Positions 53,615 through 62,409 are shown, numbered from the stretch's first letter. The stretch: DNA of 64,000 nucleotides from Clostridia bacterium (GCA_017936375.1 JAGBFR010000020.1:104244-168243), one strand, 5' to 3'. The notes: generated by a model from the letters alone, not told the origin. A program made the numbers and translations.

Positions 53615-53649
53615 GGGAAAAGGGAAGCGATGACAGCTTCCCTTTTCCC
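53615..53649 (-). promoter_or_regulatory. Intercistronic hairpin between the BMP gene and the ABC ATPase gene
   Basis: A perfect 14-bp stem (GGGAAAAGGGAAGC with GCTTCCCTTTTCCC) and 7-base loop. No T-run follows on the minus strand, so it is more likely a 3'-end stabiliser or partial attenuator that raises binding-protein mRNA over transporter mRNA. Confidence 0.65.
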
Positions 53650-53664
53650 GTGAATTGATAATGA

Positions 53665-54900
53665 TTACTTAACTTCGGTGATGCCGTCGATGCGCAGAGC
53701 GAAGTACGGAGCGCTGCGGAAGGAAGACTCCTCGAAGGCGCCGTCAACGATGGCCTCATAGGTCTCGCCGGCGTAGGCGACGGTCATGGTCGCCCAGTCC
53801 ATGATGGTCATATCGACCGGAGCGGAGGTGAGGGTCTCACCGCCGACGGTGAAGGTGCTCGCGTCGAAGACCTTGATGCTGCCGTCCTTGATGCCAGCGA
53901 TGACTTCCTCAACCTTTTCGGCGGTGCCGGCGGCGCAGGAATCGCTCAGCGCGGTGATCTTCACGGCGTCGGCCTCATAGCCCTTCGCCCAGTCAGCAGC
54001 GACAGCCTCGCCGTTCATCAGGGAGGTGAACAGCTCACCGTAGAACTTGGACCAGACGTTGGTCGGAGAGGTCAGGGCAGCGGTCGGGGCGGTCGGAATC
54101 ATGTCGATGTTGTAGCCGACGGAGTAGCAGAGGTTGCCGGCGTCGAGCAGCTTCTGGGTTGCGGCCGGAGCGCCGGTGGAGTCGGCGTGCTGGCCGATGA
54201 TGACGCAGCCCTTGGCGATGAGCGCCTCAGCAGCAGCGGCTTCCTTGTCGATATCGAACCAGGAGTTGGTGTAGTTGACTTCCATCACAACGTTCGGCAC
54301 GATGGAACGGAGGCCGAGGAAGAAGGAGGTGTAGCCGGAGACAACCTCGGCGTAGTCGAAAGCGCCGACGTAGCCGATCTTGACATTGCCGTCCGCGTCG
54401 AAGGAGTTGGGCTGCTTCTCCGGAGAGAGCTCGCCGGACTCGAGCAGCTCGGCAACCTTCATGCCGGCGACAACGCCGGAGACATAGCGAGCCTGGAAGA
54501 TCTTGGTGAAGGCGTTCTTGAAGTTGTCAAGGCCGGTCAGAGCGGCGAAGTCGCCGGTCATGGAGACGAAGGTCACGTCCGGATACTCCTCAGCGGCGAG
54601 GACCATGTAGGTCTGATGGCCGTAGGAGTTGGAGATGATCACGTTGCAGCCCTGGCCGATGCAGTCGAGCGCAGCATCGTAGCAGGTCTGATCCTCGGGG
54701 CACTTATACTTCCAGATGATGTTGTTCTCCGGAATGCCGAGCTCAGCGGCGGCATCCTTAACGCCATTGATGTGGGACAGGGTGTAACCCTCGGTCTCGT
54801 CGCCGACCAGAATGACGCCGATCTTCAGATCAGCAGCCAGCGCGGAGCAGGCAGCCAGGCAGAGCACGGCGGCCAGAATGAGAGCAAGCAGCTTCTTCAT
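53665..54900 (-). CDS. BMP family nucleoside-binding lipoprotein (ABC substrate-binding)
   Basis: 411 residues. The N-terminus 'MKKLLALILAAVLCLAACSA' carries a lipobox with Cys18. The Bmp/Med fold includes 'KIGVILVGDETEGYTLSHINGV', 'DVTFVSMTGDFAAL' and 'GCVIIGQHADSTGAPAA'. Homologues (BmpA, PnrA, Med) bind purine nucleosides. It is the first gene of the transporter operon and is followed by a stabilising hairpin. A strong GGAGGA precedes the ATG. Confidence 0.9.
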   Translation of the reverse strand: MKKLLALILAAVLCLAACSALAADLKIGVILVGDETEGYTLSHINGVKDAAAELGIPENNIIWKYKCPEDQTCYDAALDCIGQGCNVIISNSYGHQTYMVLAAEEYPDVTFVSMTGDFAALTGLDNFKNAFTKIFQARYVSGVVAGMKVAELLESGELSPEKQPNSFDADGNVKIGYVGAFDYAEVVSGYTSFFLGLRSIVPNVVMEVNYTNSWFDIDKEAAAAEALIAKGCVIIGQHADSTGAPAATQKLLDAGNLCYSVGYNIDMIPTAPTAALTSPTNVWSKFYGELFTSLMNGEAVAADWAKGYEADAVKITALSDSCAAGTAEKVEEVIAGIKDGSIKVFDASTFTVGGETLTSAPVDMTIMDWATMTVAYAGETYEAIVDGAFEESSFRSAPYFALRIDGITEVK

Positions 54901-54954
54901 AACGTTTTTCCTCCTGTATAATGGTTACATTAGAAAAAGAAAGTTGACGCGGTT

Positions 54955-54983
54955 ATCATACATCAACTTCTGTTTATTGTAAA
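54955..54983 (-). promoter_or_regulatory. Promoter of the BMP transporter operon
   Basis: On the minus strand TTTACA (54983-54978), 17-base spacer, TATGAT (54960-54955). The leader is about 50 bases and shows no purine riboswitch. Confidence 0.7.
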
Positions 54984-55058
54984 CCCCAAAATGGAAGATT
55001 TGGCGGAATTATTCGAACATTAATATAAATATATGCTCCGTTGTTCGTCATTTTGCCA

Positions 55059-55421
55059 TTAAGATACGATTTCCAGCCAGTATCCGTCGGGATCAGAGAT
55101 GAAATAGATCCCCATGGACGGGTTTTCATAGCAGATGCAGCCCATCTGCTCGTGCAGCGCATGCGCAGCCTCATAATCTTCTGCCCGGAAGGCGAGATGG
55201 AACTCGCACTCGCCAAGATTATACTTCTGAGGATGGTCACGCAGCCATGTGAGCTCAAGCTCAAAGCCGCCGTCCGGCGCGGCGAGATAGGCGAGGATGA
55301 AGGAGCCGTCGGCGGCTTCCTTCCGGCGGACTTCTTTAAGCCCCAGCGCTTTCTCGTAAAAGGAGAGGGAGGTCTGAAGGTCAGCGACATTGTAGTTTTC
55401 ATGGACCATTCTGAATGTCAT
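55059..55421 (-). CDS. VOC family (lactoylglutathione lyase-like) protein
   Basis: 120 residues with paired beta-alpha-beta-beta-beta units: 'VHENYNVADLQTSLSFYEKALGL' and 'YFISDPDGYWLEIV'. His7 and the two Glu positions (in 'FELELTW' and the terminal 'LEIV') look like metal ligands of glyoxalase I. It may detoxify methylglyoxal adducts; the exact substrate is not certain. Confidence 0.85.
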   Translation of the reverse strand: MTFRMVHENYNVADLQTSLSFYEKALGLKEVRRKEAADGSFILAYLAAPDGGFELELTWLRDHPQKYNLGECEFHLAFRAEDYEAAHALHEQMGCICYENPSMGIYFISDPDGYWLEIVS

Positions 55422-55474
55422 GCGGATGCTCCTTTCGCAGGCTGTCGGGGATGGGATGATTCACGATTACTTAC

Positions 55475-55526
55475 AGTATATCACAGCATTGCAGATGTTT
55501 ACAAACAGAAATAAATGTGCTATATT
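55475..55526. promoter_or_regulatory. Overlapping divergent promoters for the VOC and MATE genes
   Basis: Plus strand: TTTACA (55498-55503), 17 bases, TATATT (55521-55526), reading to the MATE gene. Minus strand: TTGTAA (55504-55499), 18 bases, TATACT (55480-55475), reading to the VOC gene. The two -35 elements share bases, so polymerase can probably use only one at a time. Confidence 0.6.
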
Positions 55527-55562
55527 GATGAGCGATATTCATTTGACTACGGAGGAATCTAT

Positions 55563-56996
55563 ATGCAGAAAACGCGTTCGCGCGGGACCTTCCTTTCCAA
55601 GCTGATCGGAGACCGCGCTTTCTATTCTGTCGTATTGTCGATCGTTATTCCGGTCATCATTCAGAATACGGTGACCAATGTGGTCAGCCTGCTTGACAAT
55701 GTCATGGTCGGCCGCGTGGGTACGCTGGAAATGTCCTCTGTGGCGATTGTCAATCAGCTTCTCTTCATATTTAATCTGTGCATCTTTGGCGGCCTTGCCG
55801 GCGCGGGCATCTTCGCCACGCAGTACGCCGGCGCAAAGGATAACGAAGGCGTGCGCCATTGCTTCCGTGTGAAGTGGATGATTGCTCTGGCAATGGTGGC
55901 TGTTGCGCTTGCGGTATTCCTGCTGATTCCTAAGCCCCTGATTTCCATCTATCTGGCCGAGGGGACCTCTGCACAGGAGGTCGAGGCGACGCTTTCTTTC
56001 AGCATGGAATACCTGATGATCATGCTCTGGGGTCTGCTGCCGTTCGCTGTGTCGCAGATTTATTCCAGCACGCTGCGCGAGGTGGGAGAAACAAAGCTGC
56101 CGATGCTTGCCGGCGTTGTGGCGATTCTGGTCAATCTCGTGTTCAATTATCTGCTGATCTTCGGCAAATTCGGATTCCCTGAGCTTGGTGTTGGCGGCGC
56201 TGCGATTGCAACGGTGCTCTCCCGTTATGTGGAGCTGGCGATCATCGTCGTCTACACCCATGTGCGCAAGGATCATTTCCTCTTTATCAACGGTGCGTAC
56301 CGCAGTCTCTACGTTCCCGGTCCGCTGATGGGCGACATCATGAAGAAGGGCATGCCGCTGCTGGTCAATGAGTTCTTCTGGTCCGCCGGTATGGCGATGC
56401 TGCTGCAGTGTTACTCCGTGCGTGGGCTTGACGTCGTGGCAGCGTGCAATATCGCTACCACGGTGAGCAATCTCTTCAAGGTCGTCTTCCTCTCCATGGG
56501 CAACGCCGTGGCGATCATGGTCGGCCAGGCGCTTGGCGCCAATGAAGTGGAACGAGCCAAGGATACGGCGTGGAAGCTGATGGCGCTCTCTGTGATGTGC
56601 AATGTTGTGATGGGCGTGATGATCCTTCTGCTTGCACCTGCGATTCCGCAGATTTACAATACCGAGCAGCATGTCCGCGATATCGCAACGGATCTGCTTG
56701 ATGTGATTGCCGTCATGATGCCGCTGTATGCCATTGCGCATTGCTGCTATTTCACGCTGCGCTCCGGCGGACGCACAATCATTACCTTCATCTTTGACAG
56801 CGGCTACACGTGGTGTATCTGCGTGCCCGGCGCGTATATTCTGGCCCATCTGACGCAGCTGCCGATCGTGCCGCTCTATTTCGGCGTACAGGCGCTTGAG
56901 CTGATCAAGGTCATCTTTGGCTTGATTCTGGTGAAGAATGGACTTTGGGTGCGCAATATCGTCGGCGGAGACAAAGATGCGGAGGCCGCATGCTGA
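55563..56996 (+). CDS. MATE family exporter
   Basis: 477 residues from ATG 55563 (GGAGGA 6 bases upstream). About 12 helices. 'PVIIQNTVTNVVSLLDNVMVG' at the start and 'ANEVERAKDTAWKL' at the centre are MATE-like. It exports cationic compounds using Na+ or H+. The next gene overlaps its last codons, so export and acetylation may act together. Confidence 0.9.
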   Translation: MQKTRSRGTFLSKLIGDRAFYSVVLSIVIPVIIQNTVTNVVSLLDNVMVGRVGTLEMSSVAIVNQLLFIFNLCIFGGLAGAGIFATQYAGAKDNEGVRHCFRVKWMIALAMVAVALAVFLLIPKPLISIYLAEGTSAQEVEATLSFSMEYLMIMLWGLLPFAVSQIYSSTLREVGETKLPMLAGVVAILVNLVFNYLLIFGKFGFPELGVGGAAIATVLSRYVELAIIVVYTHVRKDHFLFINGAYRSLYVPGPLMGDIMKKGMPLLVNEFFWSAGMAMLLQCYSVRGLDVVAACNIATTVSNLFKVVFLSMGNAVAIMVGQALGANEVERAKDTAWKLMALSVMCNVVMGVMILLLAPAIPQIYNTEQHVRDIATDLLDVIAVMMPLYAIAHCCYFTLRSGGRTIITFIFDSGYTWCICVPGAYILAHLTQLPIVPLYFGVQALELIKVIFGLILVKNGLWVRNIVGGDKDAEAAC

Positions 56997-57559
56997 CCCT
57001 GCGCCTGCTTGACGAGAAGGAAACGGCGCTGCTCTATGAGCAGCACATGCGCCGCGATTTCCCGCCAAGCGAGCTGAAGCATCTCTCGTCCATCACAGCG
57101 ATGCAGAGGCGCGGCTGCTATGACGTACTGGGCGCTTATGAGAGCAATAGGTTAATCGCCTATGCGCTTCTTTACAGGCCGGAGCAGGGCAGGATCCTGC
57201 TGCTTGATTATCTGGCCGTTCTGCCGGCATACAGGAATCGGGGCAACGGCCGCGCGCTGATGACTCTGCTGCGCAGTTATTATGCGGCTGCGGCGGATGT
57301 CCTGATGATCGAATGTGAACGGCCGAAGGCTGCGCCGGATGAGCAGGAGGCGCGGCTGCGCATCCGATTCTATGAGGGTGCAGGCGCGGTGTTGACGAAT
57401 GTGCGCATCTGGCTGTTTGAGGTGGAGTACAGCATTCTGGTGTTCCCCTGTGGTACCATGCCGGAGGGAGAGGACTGGGCGCAGAGGATGCTGAGCATCT
57501 ATCGTCAGATGCTCCCTCAGGAGCTTTACGAACGGAATGTCCGTCTGATCCGCGGATGA
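56990..57559 (+). CDS. GNAT family N-acetyltransferase
   Basis: 189 residues from ATG 56990, overlapping the MATE stop (ATGCTGA), with GGAGG 5 bases before. The acetyl-CoA loop is 'PAYRNRGNGRALMTLL' and the preceding strand 'ILLLDYLAVLP' is typical. The pairing with a MATE exporter suggests, but does not prove, detoxification of an amine. Its terminator is now split by an insertion sequence. Confidence 0.82.
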   Translation: MLTLRLLDEKETALLYEQHMRRDFPPSELKHLSSITAMQRRGCYDVLGAYESNRLIAYALLYRPEQGRILLLDYLAVLPAYRNRGNGRALMTLLRSYYAAAADVLMIECERPKAAPDEQEARLRIRFYEGAGAVLTNVRIWLFEVEYSILVFPCGTMPEGEDWAQRMLSIYRQMLPQELYERNVRLIRG

Positions 57560-57581
57560 ACTCTTATGAAATATGAATAGC

Positions 57582-57601
57582 AAAAAAGAGACTGTCGGTC
57601 G
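57582..57601 (+). repeat. Left half of a split terminator and left 10-bp target duplication
   Basis: AAAAAAGAGACTG (57582-57594) is the left arm of a terminator whose right arm is at 59231-59243. The 10-bp CTGTCGGTCG (57592-57601) is repeated directly at 59220-59229, flanking the insertion sequence. Confidence 0.9.
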
Positions 57602-57638
57602 CAATGTCATTAAGATAATGGCATGAACCAAGAAAAGA

Positions 57639-57679
57639 AGGACTGTAACGAGAAACAAAACTCGGTATAGTCCTTTTTT
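57639..57679 (+). terminator. Terminator-like hairpin at the left end of the IS
   Basis: AGGACTGTAACGAG and CTCGGTATAGTCCT pair with a few mismatches or G-U pairs, followed by six T residues. It would stop transcription entering the transposase from outside, a common protection in insertion sequences. Confidence 0.7.
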
Positions 57680-57763
57680 CTATACAATTTTGCAGAAACA
57701 CTTGACAAATCAGGAAAAAACGGTAGCGAAGCCTTCATTGCAAAAAGCAAGGAGGCAAGTTCA

Positions 57764-59077
57764 ATGAAAAACTACGCACAGCACGTTAAAGAAAAACTTC
57801 TGGTATCAATTCAATCATTAGTATCGCTTAAAGAGATGTTTGTCATGCATCGAGATAAAGATTTTACTCGTAATCGAAAGCTCTCATTTGAAACGCTTAT
57901 CAAGCAGATTCTTGAAATGGAAGGCAACACACTAGCGCATGAATTGAGGCATTATTTCTCGTTCTCTTTGAATATGCCTACTGTGTCAGCATTTGTCCAG
58001 CGCAGAGCCCTGATTTCGCCGGATGCTTTTCTCTATCTGTTTCACACTTTCAATTTTGCTATTCCTTTTGAAAATCTGTTTGAGGGATACAGACTTATTG
58101 CCTGCGATGGTACTGATCTGAACATCGCCAGAAATCCAGAAGATAAAGAAAACTACTTTCAATCCAATCCCGACGAGAAAGGGTTTAATTTGCTGCATCT
58201 GAATGCGTTGTATGATCTTTGCAGTAAAAGATATCTGGATACTCTGATTCAGCCGGGACATAAGGAGAATGAATTCCGCGCCATCTGCCAGATGGCAGAT
58301 AGATTTCCGTATTCTGGAAAAGCTATTTTTATCGCAGATCGGGGGTATGAAAGCTACAACGTATTTGCCCACATTGAGAGAAAGGGGGTAAACTACCTGA
58401 TTCGCGTAAAAGACAAGGACAGCAATGGTATTCTTGGTGCAATTCAATTCCCCGAAACAGACACCTTTGACGTTGACGTTCATAAGTGTCTGACCAGAAA
58501 ACAAACCAAAGAAGTAAAGGCACATCCTGAAAAGTATCATTTTCTTCCCAAGAATTCCACTTTTGATTTCCTTGATCTTCATACGAATCCGTTTTACAAT
58601 ATGGATTTTCGGGTTGTGCGTCTTAAAATCTCAGAGGATTTGTATGAGTGTATCATTACCAATCTGGACAGAAATACTTTTCCTCCAGAAAAAATCAAGG
58701 AGCTGTATCATATGCGCTGGGGTATTGAGACTTCTTTCCGCGATCTTAAACACACCATTGGCTTAAATCATTTCCATTCAAAAAAGGTGGAGTTCATTAA
58801 GCAGGAAATCTATGCAAGACTGGTTCTGTACAATTTCTGTGAGGCCATTACCTCTCACATTGTTGTTCAGAACAAACGGCGCAAACACACATATCAGCTC
58901 AATTTCTCGGCAGCTGTTGATATTTGCAGACAGTTCCTGCTGGATCGCTCAATGCTTTCTCCACCTGATGTTGAAGCTCTACTCCTTAAGTATATACAAC
59001 CTATTCGAAATGGACGACACGACCCTCGCAAAGTCAAGCCTCGTTCATTCGTCAGCTTCACTTACAGAGTAGCTTAA
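57764..59077 (+). CDS. IS4-family transposase
   Basis: 437 residues, DDE type. Catalytic residues: Asp115 in 'LIACDGTDLN', Asp192 in 'FIADRGYES', and Glu322 in the exact Y-(2)-R-(3)-E-(6)-K signature 'YHMRWGIETSFRDLK'. The gene is intact, with GGAGG about 10 bases before the ATG, so the element may be active. TTGACA at 57702 may belong to its promoter. Confidence 0.95.
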   Translation: MKNYAQHVKEKLLVSIQSLVSLKEMFVMHRDKDFTRNRKLSFETLIKQILEMEGNTLAHELRHYFSFSLNMPTVSAFVQRRALISPDAFLYLFHTFNFAIPFENLFEGYRLIACDGTDLNIARNPEDKENYFQSNPDEKGFNLLHLNALYDLCSKRYLDTLIQPGHKENEFRAICQMADRFPYSGKAIFIADRGYESYNVFAHIERKGVNYLIRVKDKDSNGILGAIQFPETDTFDVDVHKCLTRKQTKEVKAHPEKYHFLPKNSTFDFLDLHTNPFYNMDFRVVRLKISEDLYECIITNLDRNTFPPEKIKELYHMRWGIETSFRDLKHTIGLNHFHSKKVEFIKQEIYARLVLYNFCEAITSHIVVQNKRRKHTYQLNFSAAVDICRQFLLDRSMLSPPDVEALLLKYIQPIRNGRHDPRKVKPRSFVSFTYRVA

Positions 59078-59099
59078 CCTCCTTATCTTAATCCATTTT

Positions 59100-59123
59100 C
59101 AGGCAGATGTCCATCTGTCTTTT
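59100..59123 (+). terminator. Terminator after the transposase gene
   Basis: AGGCAGATG and CATCTGTCT pair with one G-U, followed by a T-rich run. A second, longer hairpin (AAAGAGAAGATGA with TCATCTTCTCTTT, 59137-59177) follows before the right IS end. Confidence 0.65.
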
Positions 59124-59219
59124 TGTCGTACATTAAAAAGAGAAGATGACTCTTTTTCGATAAATCATCTTCTCTTTACGCTATTTCTTTGGTGTCACTT
59201 GCTTAACTAAGTGACATTG

Positions 59220-59243
59220 CTGTCGGTCGGCAGTCTCTTTTTT
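59220..59243 (+). repeat. Right target duplication and right half of the split terminator
   Basis: The direct repeat CTGTCGGTCG lies at 59220-59229. CAGTCTCTTTTTT (59231-59243) is the exact complement of AAAAAAGAGACTG at 57582-57594. Confidence 0.9.
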
Positions 59244-59310
59244 GAGGTGTGCCCGCAGGACAATACCGGCGCGTGCTGAATATGCGGTGCTCAGACAGCG
59301 ATTTCAGACA

Positions 59311-59362
59311 AAAGACTCGCACAGTCAGGACACGAAAGTATCCTGGACCAGTGCGAGTCTTT
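59311..59362. repeat. Long imperfect hairpin upstream of the ygiQ stop
   Basis: AAAGACTCGCAC (59311-59322) and GTGCGAGTCTTT (59351-59362) form a 12-bp outer stem; CAGGA and TCCTG form an inner one. With A and T ends it could terminate in either direction, including transcripts of the minus-strand ygiQ-like gene. The rest of 59244-59454 shows no gene. Confidence 0.6.
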
Positions 59363-59454
59363 GTGTTCATGCGACTCAACCAATGCGTACCAAACAGTAA
59401 GCTATGGCGGCGTGAGAGCTCGGCTGTCAATTAATAAGCAGCTGCTTGCTCGGT

Positions 59455-61473
59455 TTATTTCTTTTTATTGGGCGCCTTTGCACGGGTAGGAGATGACGGT
59501 TTGCCGGTACGGGCAGCCTGTCCTTTGCTGGCAGGCTTTCCGGTTGGCTTTGTGCTGCTTCTTGCGGAAGCTGCCGCTTTGCCCTTTGCGGAGCGGGCGC
59601 GGCCTTCGCGCTGCTCCCTGCGCTCTTCGCGCGCCTTGCGCTCGCGCCGGATCTGAGCATATTCAGCTGCGGATTTGACGCCCTCCGGAGGAACAAGACA
59701 ATGCCTGTCTGTGCCGATCAGATCCTCACGGTGAGCAAGGCGCAGCGCCTCGCGCACCAGCGGGAAATTCTGCGGGCGCTTGAATTGCAGCAGTGCGCGC
59801 TGCATGGCCTTCTCCTGCGGTGTGCGCGGGATGTAGACGGACTTCCCTGTGCGCGGATCGATACCTGTATAGAACATACAGGTAGAGAGCGTGCCGGGGG
59901 TCGGGTAGAAATCCTGTACCTGCTCCGGCTGATGATTGATATCCCGCAGATACTCGGCCAGCTCGATGGCGGCGGAAAGATCGCTCCCCGGGTGGCTGGA
60001 AATCAGATAGGGGACCAGATACTGCTCTTTTCCAAGCTGCTTGTTGATGCGTGTGTATTTCTCGCAGAAGGCGTCGTAGACGTCGCGCCCGGGCTTGCCC
60101 ATGACGGCAAGAACCTTCGGGCTCACGTGTTCCGGCGCGACCTTCAGCTGACCGCTGACATGATGTTCGCAGAGCTCACGGAGGAAGGCGTCGGATGGAT
60201 CTGCCATAATGTAATCATAGCGCAGACCGGAGCGGACGAAAACCTTCTTGACCTTTGGCAGCGCGCGGATCTCGCGCAGCAGCTGGATGTAATCCGTATG
60301 ATCGACTTTAAGATTCGGGCAGGGCTTGGGGAATAGGCACTGCCGCGCGGCGCATGTCCCGTATTTCATCTGTTTTTCGCAGGAAGCGTGGCGGAAGTTG
60401 GCTGTGGGACCGCCGACGTCGTGGATGTATCCCTTGAAGGAGGGCATCTGCGTGATGGTTTTCGCTTCTTCGATGACGGATTCGTGGCTGCGCGTGGTGA
60501 CCATGCGCCCCTGAAGGAAGGTGATCGCACAGAAAGAGCAGGAACCGAAGCATCCGCGCGTATGGGCGATGGAGAACTGGACTTCCTCAATGGCAGGCAC
60601 GCCGCCCTGTGCATCGTAATCAGGATGCCATGTACGCTGGAAGGGGAGCTCGTAGGTTTTGTCGAGCTCTTCTCTGCTGAGCGGCATGTCGGGCAGGGTC
60701 TGGATGATGTAGCGGTCGCCGTGCTTCTGGCAGATGGCATGGCCGCGAACCGGATCATGCTCATTATACTGGACGAGAAATGCATCGGCATATTTCTTCT
60801 TGCTGGAGAGGCATGCTTCAAAGGAAGGAATCTCGATGCAGTTCTTTGGGGCGACGGCGGAGGCATAGCAGACGCCGCGCATTTTGGCGCATTCCCATGC
60901 GGGCGCGCCGCGGCTCATCCAGTCTGCTGTGACAAGAATCGAGCGCTCACCCATACCAAACATCAGCAGATCAGCGCCGCAATCCATCAGAACGCTGGGA
61001 CGGACGGCGTCGTCCCAGTAATCATAGTGAGCGAATCGGCGCAGAGAGGCTTCAACGCCGCCGACTGCAATCGGAATATCGCCATAAGCCTCGCGGATCA
61101 GGCGGCAATAGACGATCAGCGCGCGATCCGGCCTGCGCGAAGCTTTGCCGCCCGGGGTATAGACGTCCGAAGAGCGGCGTTTTTTTGCGGCAGTATAGTG
61201 GTTGACCATGCTGTCAATCACGCCGGATGAAACGAGAAAGCCGTAATTCGGCCTGCCAAAACGGGTGAAGTCATTTGCGTTGCGATAACCAGGCTGAGCG
61301 AGCACGGCCACACGATAGCCGGCAGCCTCAAGCGTACGGCAGATGACAGCTGCGCCAAAAGATGGATGATCGACATATGCGTCGCCGATCACATAGACAA
61401 AATCCGGCGCGTCCCAGCCGCGTTCGCGCATATCCTTCATTGTCGTCGGCGGAAATAAAAGGCGATCGGACAT
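59455..61473 (-). CDS. YgiQ family radical SAM protein (UPF0313)
   Basis: 672 residues from ATG 61473 (GAGGAGGGC upstream). The N-terminal domain is cobalamin-binding-like ('VIGDAYVDHPSFGAAVICRTLE', in part). The radical SAM cluster is 'RGCFGSCSFCAI' (Cys308, 312, 315). The last ~70 residues are a basic Ala/Lys/Arg-rich tail. Its substrate is unknown, as for the whole YgiQ family. Confidence 0.92.
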   Translation of the reverse strand: MSDRLLFPPTTMKDMRERGWDAPDFVYVIGDAYVDHPSFGAAVICRTLEAAGYRVAVLAQPGYRNANDFTRFGRPNYGFLVSSGVIDSMVNHYTAAKKRRSSDVYTPGGKASRRPDRALIVYCRLIREAYGDIPIAVGGVEASLRRFAHYDYWDDAVRPSVLMDCGADLLMFGMGERSILVTADWMSRGAPAWECAKMRGVCYASAVAPKNCIEIPSFEACLSSKKKYADAFLVQYNEHDPVRGHAICQKHGDRYIIQTLPDMPLSREELDKTYELPFQRTWHPDYDAQGGVPAIEEVQFSIAHTRGCFGSCSFCAITFLQGRMVTTRSHESVIEEAKTITQMPSFKGYIHDVGGPTANFRHASCEKQMKYGTCAARQCLFPKPCPNLKVDHTDYIQLLREIRALPKVKKVFVRSGLRYDYIMADPSDAFLRELCEHHVSGQLKVAPEHVSPKVLAVMGKPGRDVYDAFCEKYTRINKQLGKEQYLVPYLISSHPGSDLSAAIELAEYLRDINHQPEQVQDFYPTPGTLSTCMFYTGIDPRTGKSVYIPRTPQEKAMQRALLQFKRPQNFPLVREALRLAHREDLIGTDRHCLVPPEGVKSAAEYAQIRRERKAREERREQREGRARSAKGKAAASARSSTKPTGKPASKGQAARTGKPSSPTRAKAPNKKK

Positions 61474-61534
61474 GATGCCCTCCTCAATACATATCATTAC
61501 AGCTTAATATACCATATGGCAGCAAAAAAAGAAA

Positions 61535-61563
61535 GTGACATCCTTTGATGAATCGACTATAAT
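61535..61563 (+). promoter_or_regulatory. Promoter of the sugar isomerase-like gene
   Basis: GTGACA at 61535-61540, 17-base spacer, TATAAT at 61558-61563. Confidence 0.7.
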
Positions 61564-61591
61564 ATATGGAAACGGAAGCTGGAGGCGTCTG

Positions 61592-62401
61592 ATGAAGCTG
61601 GGTATATCGACTGCGGCGTTTTATGGCAGATGGGAAACAGAGGAGGCGGCACGCGTGATTGAGTCGCTTCCTGTGGACTGCGCCGAGGTTTTCCTTCAGT
61701 CTGCCGGAGAATATGAAAAGCCGTTTGCTCGCATGGTTAAAGAGAATCTCGGATGCATCCCCTGTACCAGCATGCATCCATCCGGGATCCTCTTTGAAAA
61801 TCAGATGTTTGGTCGCTCTGCAAGGCAGCGTCAGGAGGCCTATGATCTCTTTGAGCGTGCGCTGGATGCAGCGCAGATGCTCGGCGCGCAATGCTATGTC
61901 TATCATGGCAGGAATACGGCGCAGCTCAAACCGCTCCCTTTTCATCTTCAGGCCAATATTGACATGATTGGTCGTATGAATGAATTGGCCTCCAAGCGGG
62001 AGCTTGCTATCGCTTGGGAGAATGTGTTTTGGTGCCAGCTGACGACCTGCGAGCGGGTGATCGCGGTCCGTGAGGCTTGCCCGGAAGCACGTTTTACGCT
62101 GGATATTAAGCAGGCCATGCGAGCTGGTGAGGATCCGTGCGCCATGGCACAGGCGATGGGCGATGCGCTGCTCAACGTCCATGTCTGCGACTGGGATGGA
62201 CAGGGAAAGCTTTGTCTGCCGGGAGAGGGCGTGTTTGACTTTGACCGTTTTGCGGGCGTCCTGCATGATATGGGCTATGATAGGCCTGTGATTGTAGAGC
62301 CATATCTGGCGCTGATTGGCAGTGATGAAACGCTGCATGCATCTCTGGAGTATATGAAGCAGATACTTGATTCTGCTGATAGAGATTGTTTTTCTGATTG
62401 A
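61592..62401 (+). CDS. Sugar phosphate isomerase/epimerase-like TIM-barrel protein
   Basis: 269 residues from ATG 61592 (GGAGG 7 bases upstream). The AP-endonuclease-2 (xylose isomerase-like) barrel is seen from 'KLGISTAAFYGRWETEEAARVI' through 'QCYVYHGRN', 'IAWENVFW', 'FTLDIKQAM', 'NVHVCDWDG' and 'VIVEPYL'; His, Glu and Asp metal ligands lie in these strands. The substrate is unknown. Confidence 0.82.
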   Translation: MKLGISTAAFYGRWETEEAARVIESLPVDCAEVFLQSAGEYEKPFARMVKENLGCIPCTSMHPSGILFENQMFGRSARQRQEAYDLFERALDAAQMLGAQCYVYHGRNTAQLKPLPFHLQANIDMIGRMNELASKRELAIAWENVFWCQLTTCERVIAVREACPEARFTLDIKQAMRAGEDPCAMAQAMGDALLNVHVCDWDGQGKLCLPGEGVFDFDRFAGVLHDMGYDRPVIVEPYLALIGSDETLHASLEYMKQILDSADRDCFSD

Positions 62402-62409
62402 AAGTAAGG

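Larger units (their letters stand above)
57602..59219 (+). mobile_element. IS4-family insertion sequence, 1618 bp
   Basis: Inverted ends: left CAATGTCATTAAG and right, reversed, CAATGTCACTTAG. Both are flanked by the 10-bp direct repeat CTGTCGGTCG, the length expected for IS4 elements. One intact transposase gene reads rightward. Composition is clearly more AT-rich than the surroundings, a sign of recent arrival. Internal terminators sit near both ends (57639-57679 and 59100-59123). Removing the element and one repeat restores a perfect terminator hairpin. Confidence 0.93.

Noticed and set aside
54901-54984. Purine riboswitch before the BMP operon
   Set aside because: The leader is about 50 bases and the conserved aptamer loops are not present.
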